Translations under genes and position numbers: made by a program | The notes under the pieces: model-generated | Told to the model about the DNA's origin: nothing | Seen by the model: only the letters and a program-made list of their open reading frames with translations | The model's database searches: none | Shown: piece by piece, positions 6,461 to 11,008 of the stretch | How positions within the stretch are numbered: position 1 is the first letter of the stretch | Layout of the letters: the number at the start of each line of letters is the position of its first letter | Assembly: GCA_025996815.1 (NCBI GenBank) | Contig: BNTT01000097.1 | Coordinates: forward strand, 1-11,008 | Reading direction: 5' to 3' | DNA length: 11,008 nt | Source: Bacteroidia bacterium | GTDB lineage: Bacteria; Bacteroidota; Bacteroidia; Bacteroidales; Azobacteroidaceae

Positions 6461-8050
6461 TTATCTATAACTTTGATTCAAATCCACTTCCCTTTGGGGA
6501 ACTTTCCATACGAGTTTCTTGCTGGTGTAGGGTATCGGACCACCGTCGTGTTCGCCCGGTGGAATATCTACCTTCAAGCCGCGCAAGTAATTGATACGGT
6601 CGCCTTCGCAAAACATTTCAACGATTCGTTCGTCTTCTATCACCGCCTCTGTAATATTGGCTGCGGTTACAAAATGAGCCGATGATTCATACGATTGACC
6701 GGCAACGTTTTCGTCCCATGCACGTTTTCTTACCACATTCAGGTCGTTGGCAGCATCTTGTTTATCCCCTGCTTTAAATGCGCAGATAGAACGTGTCAGA
6801 TACATCTCTGCCAACCGGAGTATTGCTATATTTGTCCACTGGATTTCCGGACCTCTAAGGGCTTTATCTGCTACTAAAGTCCGCCATTTCAGTTCGTCAC
6901 GAGTCTCATAGTACCTGTCGGGCAGCCGGTCTGCCTCGGGCACATTGGACGGTTCGCGCACAGCAATCAGTTGCTGGAAACGTTTATCAATCCGGGCTGC
7001 CTGATTGATGGTGGTATCGCTTTTGGGATTATCCATCCAACCAAGGCGCTTTACAATGTCAGGATGTAAATATACTAAATTCCACGGACATGGATTCTCC
7101 GGTAACCGGTGATTATAGGTTGCCATATTATAAGTTGTAGCCCCAACTGCTTTATCAAAATTCGGAGAATACAAAAGGACTTCCTTTCCGCGCGTATTCG
7201 TACTTTTGTTAAAGGCTTCAATAGGGTCTTCACTTAAATCGTAATCACCACCATTTTGGTCAATCACAAAAGAGGCATATTTCCTTGCTTCCGGGTAATT
7301 ACCCAAAGCAAAATAGGTACGAGCCAGCATGGCTGCGGCTGAAAATTGGTTAGCCCTGCCGGCGGAATAGGCAATGTGCATTTTCCCTTCAATATACCGT
7401 TCGGGCAACAAATCGTATGCCGCTTTAAAATCGCTTAGTATGAGGTCCCATACTTCCTGTACACTTCCCAAGGGGACGTTTGTAGCGTCAGTGTATCCGA
7501 GAGGTCGTTTGGTTACAAGCGGTATTTGCCTTTCATCATTCGTTCCGCCGGGCACATAAGCCGTACAATAGAGGGTCGCCATGTAATAATACAAGAACCC
7601 TCTCACGAAATGGAGTTCGCCAACAATTCGGTCCAAGTTATTTTTCTTGTCCTCCTGTGAAATGGTAGGATAAGGATTTCCCCCTTTTTCCTCCACAAAT
7701 TGAAGGGCATCACAAATAGACACAATTCCGGAATAGACACTGGGAAATACATCATTATCTAACCACGACTTATTCGCTTCCGTATCACGATACCACCCAA
7801 GAGTAAGTTCACCGGCTGTAGCCAGCGCTCCATCATCGGCAACAGATGTTTGAAAACAGGTCCACATCACTATGTTGTTTGACCACTCTGATGATGCAAA
7901 ACACCTTCTGTAAGCCCCTACAGGAGCCCTTTCAAACTCTGTTAATGTGAGCCAGGGTTTTTCTACCGGTCTTTCTAATTCAAAAAATTCCGGGTTTTCA
8001 CAGGCAGTCATTCCTGCCACGACTAAAATCAAAAATACTATCTTTTTCAT
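6461..8050 (-). CDS. SusD/RagB-family outer-membrane glycan-binding lipoprotein
   Basis: SusD-type proteins sit on the cell surface, bind glycan and cap the partner SusC transporter. The 529-residue product starts MKKIVFLILVVAGMTACENP, with a lipobox ending at Cys17, so it should be lipidated and carried to the outer membrane. Family marks include GELHFVRGFLYYYMATLY in the N-terminal TPR-like part (about residue 140-160), AAAMLARTYFALGNY-type helical repeats in the middle, and WTNIAILRLAEMYLTRSICA near residues 400-420, followed by a DLNVVRKRA segment. The length and all these parts fit an intact SusD. It starts 12 bp after the susC stop, the usual tight pairing. The glycan specificity cannot be read from the sequence. 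Confidence 0.95.
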   Translation of the reverse strand: MKKIVFLILVVAGMTACENPEFFELERPVEKPWLTLTEFERAPVGAYRRCFASSEWSNNIVMWTCFQTSVADDGALATAGELTLGWYRDTEANKSWLDNDVFPSVYSGIVSICDALQFVEEKGGNPYPTISQEDKKNNLDRIVGELHFVRGFLYYYMATLYCTAYVPGGTNDERQIPLVTKRPLGYTDATNVPLGSVQEVWDLILSDFKAAYDLLPERYIEGKMHIAYSAGRANQFSAAAMLARTYFALGNYPEARKYASFVIDQNGGDYDLSEDPIEAFNKSTNTRGKEVLLYSPNFDKAVGATTYNMATYNHRLPENPCPWNLVYLHPDIVKRLGWMDNPKSDTTINQAARIDKRFQQLIAVREPSNVPEADRLPDRYYETRDELKWRTLVADKALRGPEIQWTNIAILRLAEMYLTRSICAFKAGDKQDAANDLNVVRKRAWDENVAGQSYESSAHFVTAANITEAVIEDERIVEMFCEGDRINYLRGLKVDIPPGEHDGGPIPYTSKKLVWKVPQREVDLNQSYR

Positions 8051-8062
8051 ATTATATTCATT

Positions 8063-11008
8063 TTAAAATTTAACTGATAAACCTACGGTAGCCGTAAATA
8101 ACTGAGGCAAGTTCCAATATTGTGCATCATACCCACCGGCGTTTCCGGGATTACCTTCCACATCGTATCCGGGATAATCGGCTGCTGTCAAGGCAAACAG
8201 GTTCTCCACGGTGGTATAGATTCTCAGGCTGTTGCACCATTTCATCTTATCTAAGGTGTATCCCAAGGTAATGGATTTCAGTTTGACATAATCTCCTTTA
8301 TACATAAAATCGCTGAGCCTCCTGCCATTCAAATCTCCTATATCCACTGTGGTTCCGTCTTCCAATTTTGTTTGTGTTCCCCACAACAGACGCGGATATT
8401 TTGCATTATCACCCGGTGTTTTCCAATAATTCCCATATAAATCCAAGGGATTCATCTGAGTTTGGAAATCCGTGAAATAATTACCGCCTGAGAAAGTAAT
8501 CAAAAAATTGAAATCGAATGACTTATAACCAAAACTATTGGTCATACCACCATAATATTTTGCCATACCGTTTTTGTTTTTATAGTGAAACCGGTTGTTG
8601 TTGGTATTCCCTCGGTTACCTATCACCACCACGTCTTTTCCGGATGCATCTTTCAGTCGGCGGGTTTCGCCCGTCTCGGCATAATAATCCTGGTCGCGTG
8701 CATAAATCATGCGCAAACCTGTTTGCGGGTCGATATAGGCTGTTTCGGAAATATAATAATCCCTGATGCCGGAACCTACTTTTGTGAGATAGTCATCATT
8801 GCGCAAACCGGTTCCGGCCTGGTCAATCATCGGTGTCAGTTTCTTTACTTCGTTATGATTGAAAGCGATGTTGAAAGAGGTTTGCCATTTCAGCTGGGTT
8901 CCTTCCAAATTATTGCTGGTAACGTTAAATTCTATACCTCGGTTGAGCAAATCACCAATATTAGTCCAGAAGGAAGAGAAACCTGCTGAGGGGGGAAGGT
9001 CGACAGCCAAAAGCAGTCCATCTACATATTTGTTGTAATAAGCCAATGACCCATTGACACGGTTGTTCCAAAAACCAAAGTCCACCCCAACATCCAAACT
9101 ATTGGTTGTTTCCCATCTCAGGTCTTGAACGCCAAGTGAGGAAATCGTTGTGCCATTAGCAGCCATTACACTCGTACCTCCATAGCGATGAGATGAATCA
9201 TACTGCGTAAAATCCAAACCGGTAGGAATGCCTGCATTTCCGGTTTGACCATAACTACCGCGAATTTTCAGGAAATGTTTTTCCCCAAAGTCACTCATAA
9301 AATCCTCGTCGGAAATAATCCACCCGGCAGAAGCAGCGATAAAATTACCCCAGCGATAGTCGGGAGTAAATACCGAAGAGCCGTCACGCCTGATGCTGAG
9401 GGAGGCTAAGTATTTATCTTTTAACTTATAGTTTGCTCGTGCAAAGTAAGCCAACAGATATGACTCGCTGCCTAATCCGGCATTCATACCAATAAATCTG
9501 CCGGGAGTACCTACCTGTTGATAATTTCCTGTCAGCTCTTCTCCGGTCATGTTGTACGACCATGCACTGTTTTGTTGGGCATCAATACCCCCTACTACAT
9601 TCAAATTGTGGTCGCCAAAGGTATTATCGTATGTAAGATACGCATTGTAATTCAAATTTTTGGAGGTGGAACCGTTATCTGTAGCCCGATTTCCTTGATT
9701 ACGAATCAGGGCGGAAGTATATTGATTTTCGTGTGAATTCCTGTAATCAAGTGAAACTTCCCCTCTCACCGACAGTTCTTTAAGAAACGGAAGGGTGTAT
9801 TGAGCGTACAAATTAGTCAGTACACGATATGCGTCAGACTGATTGAGATAATTATCGGGGTCGCTTAAAGCAGCAAAATTCGCTCCGGTTTGCGGGTTGT
9901 AATATACCAAAGGATTCACCAGGCTATAAACAGGCTGAATAGGTGCTGCTGTATGTAAACTTCCAAAAGACGAATTAGTAGTCGTTCGGTTGCTCATAGA
10001 CAGGTTCGTTCTTGTACCGAGCTTAAAATACTCATTGGGCTTTACGTCCACATTTGCTCTTAAATTAAACCTGTCTAAATTGTCTTCATTCATCACACCT
10101 TTGTCGCTTCTATAATTTCCGGAAACGAAATAGGTGAATACGGGTTGCCCGCCGGTAAGGGAGAAATTCGCATTTTGGAAACTGCCGGTACGCATCAATT
10201 CATCCCTCCAGTTGGTGTTAATACCTTCTGCCTGTTCTCGTGTCAGATACTCTGTTGCATAAGCGACGCCCTGATAAAAGTCAGACATGGCATAGTCGGT
10301 ACCGAGCAATGATTTCTTCGCCCAATCCTTAATCTCAAACCATTGTTTGGAGTTCATCAGATTTACATTATGACCAAGAGGCAGGGTAGAAACACCGGCA
10401 CTATAATCGGCATTCACGGAAAACTTACCGGAGGCACCTTTTCGGGTAGTAATCATGATGATTCCGTTGGAGCCTCTGGAACCATAGATAGCCGTTGCCG
10501 CAGCATCTTTTAATACTTCTATGGATTCAATATCCGTAGGATTGAGCAAGGTGGGCGATAGCGAGGTAGCAATACCGTCAACAATCCAAAGAGGATTAGT
10601 GCCGGCGTTAATGGAGCTCACCCCTCTAATCTTCACATCTGCGTCTGCACCCAATCGTCCCGAGGAGTTTTGTATGCTCACTCCGGCTGCTTGTCCCTGA
10701 AGTAAGGAAACAAAATTGGTGGTTGCCGTAGGCGACCCAATGGCTTCTGCTTTCAGCGAAACTACGCTCCCTGTAAGGTCGCGCTTTTTCTGTGTGCCAT
10801 AAGCCACTACGACCACTTCCTCCAAAGCCTGACTGTCGTCGATTAGCGTAATGTTAATACTTGTTCTGCCACCCACAGCAACCTCCTGCGTGGCATAACC
10901 TAAATAAGACACTACCAACACAGCATCGGACGACACCCTAATGGTAAATCGCCCGTTCGCGTCGGTGGCAACTCCGTTGCCGGCATTGCCTTTTTCATTC
11001 ACACTGGC
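8063..11008 (-). CDS. SusC/RagA-family TonB-dependent transporter, 5' end outside window
   Basis: The frame stays open to the right edge, with Ala and Ser codons ahead of the GTG at 11002, so that GTG is not the real start. About 981 residues are present; SusC proteins usually have roughly 1000-1050, so only the signal peptide and the first strand are missing. In order there are a carboxypeptidase-D-like regulatory domain (GRFTIRVSS to VVSYLGYATQEV), the SusC linker (LEEVVVVAYGTQKKRDLTGS), a plug domain ending in AATAIYGSRGSNGIIMITTR, and a long beta-barrel ending in an aromatic residue (VGLSVKF), as needed for outer-membrane assembly. It would import oligosaccharide in a TonB/ExbBD-driven step with the SusD encoded 12 bp downstream. 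The regulatory N-terminal domain is not the signal-transducing STN type as far as visible, but the extreme N-terminus is missing. The frame is intact with no internal stop. Confidence 0.95.
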   Translation of the reverse strand, partial: ASVNEKGNAGNGVATDANGRFTIRVSSDAVLVVSYLGYATQEVAVGGRTSINITLIDDSQALEEVVVVAYGTQKKRDLTGSVVSLKAEAIGSPTATTNFVSLLQGQAAGVSIQNSSGRLGADADVKIRGVSSINAGTNPLWIVDGIATSLSPTLLNPTDIESIEVLKDAAATAIYGSRGSNGIIMITTRKGASGKFSVNADYSAGVSTLPLGHNVNLMNSKQWFEIKDWAKKSLLGTDYAMSDFYQGVAYATEYLTREQAEGINTNWRDELMRTGSFQNANFSLTGGQPVFTYFVSGNYRSDKGVMNEDNLDRFNLRANVDVKPNEYFKLGTRTNLSMSNRTTTNSSFGSLHTAAPIQPVYSLVNPLVYYNPQTGANFAALSDPDNYLNQSDAYRVLTNLYAQYTLPFLKELSVRGEVSLDYRNSHENQYTSALIRNQGNRATDNGSTSKNLNYNAYLTYDNTFGDHNLNVVGGIDAQQNSAWSYNMTGEELTGNYQQVGTPGRFIGMNAGLGSESYLLAYFARANYKLKDKYLASLSIRRDGSSVFTPDYRWGNFIAASAGWIISDEDFMSDFGEKHFLKIRGSYGQTGNAGIPTGLDFTQYDSSHRYGGTSVMAANGTTISSLGVQDLRWETTNSLDVGVDFGFWNNRVNGSLAYYNKYVDGLLLAVDLPPSAGFSSFWTNIGDLLNRGIEFNVTSNNLEGTQLKWQTSFNIAFNHNEVKKLTPMIDQAGTGLRNDDYLTKVGSGIRDYYISETAYIDPQTGLRMIYARDQDYYAETGETRRLKDASGKDVVVIGNRGNTNNNRFHYKNKNGMAKYYGGMTNSFGYKSFDFNFLITFSGGNYFTDFQTQMNPLDLYGNYWKTPGDNAKYPRLLWGTQTKLEDGTTVDIGDLNGRRLSDFMYKGDYVKLKSITLGYTLDKMKWCNSLRIYTTVENLFALTAADYPGYDVEGNPGNAGGYDAQYWNLPQLFTATVGLSVKF

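Noticed and set aside
11000..11002. GTG as the start codon of the SusC gene
   Set aside because: The frame continues upstream to the edge, and the residues ahead of the GTG fit the carboxypeptidase-D-like domain; no signal peptide follows the GTG.

Overview
The window reads as Bacteroidota, most likely Bacteroidales. It has a SusC/SusD pair, a Bacteroidota-type lipoprotein signal on SusD, A/T-rich leaders without clear Shine-Dalgarno sequences, and two intergenic copies of the TAnnTTTG -7 promoter box. All supported genes lie on the minus strand, so transcription runs from high to low coordinates and the biological order starts at the right edge.

From right to left the layout is as follows. 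A nearly complete susC is cut by the right edge at its 5' end. susD follows 12 bp later. Next comes a 60 to 130 bp spacer with a long AT-rich palindrome and a promoter, then a secreted tandem alpha/beta-hydrolase (esterase-like). After that come a short spacer with a second promoter and a cytoplasmic-looking AAA-ATPase/PD-(D/E)XK nuclease-like gene. A secreted beta-propeller glycosidase-like gene overlaps that nuclease gene by 4 bp (ATGA). The remnant of a secreted family-31-type glycosidase starts 8 bp later. At the left edge is what looks like the end of an insertion sequence, with the first 32 codons of its transposase.

Together, susC, susD, the esterase, the propeller glycosidase and the GH31 remnant make a polysaccharide utilization locus (PUL). 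SusC/D would import oligosaccharide across the outer membrane, while the esterase and the glycosidases would strip side groups and sugars in the periplasm or at the surface. The substrate cannot be read from the sequence; an acylated, alpha-linked glycan fits only loosely.

Two things disturb an ordinary PUL. First, an AAA-ATPase/PD-(D/E)XK gene of the widespread, poorly understood Bacteroidota type sits mid-operon with its own promoter and a stop-start overlap with a glycosidase. Second, the distal end is decaying: the GH31 gene has lost its central catalytic portion with a frameshift, probably part of its N-terminus, and its 3' end is cut by an insertion element. No RNA genes, CRISPR arrays or plus-strand genes could be supported. 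There is no gene-free stretch longer than about 150 bases.
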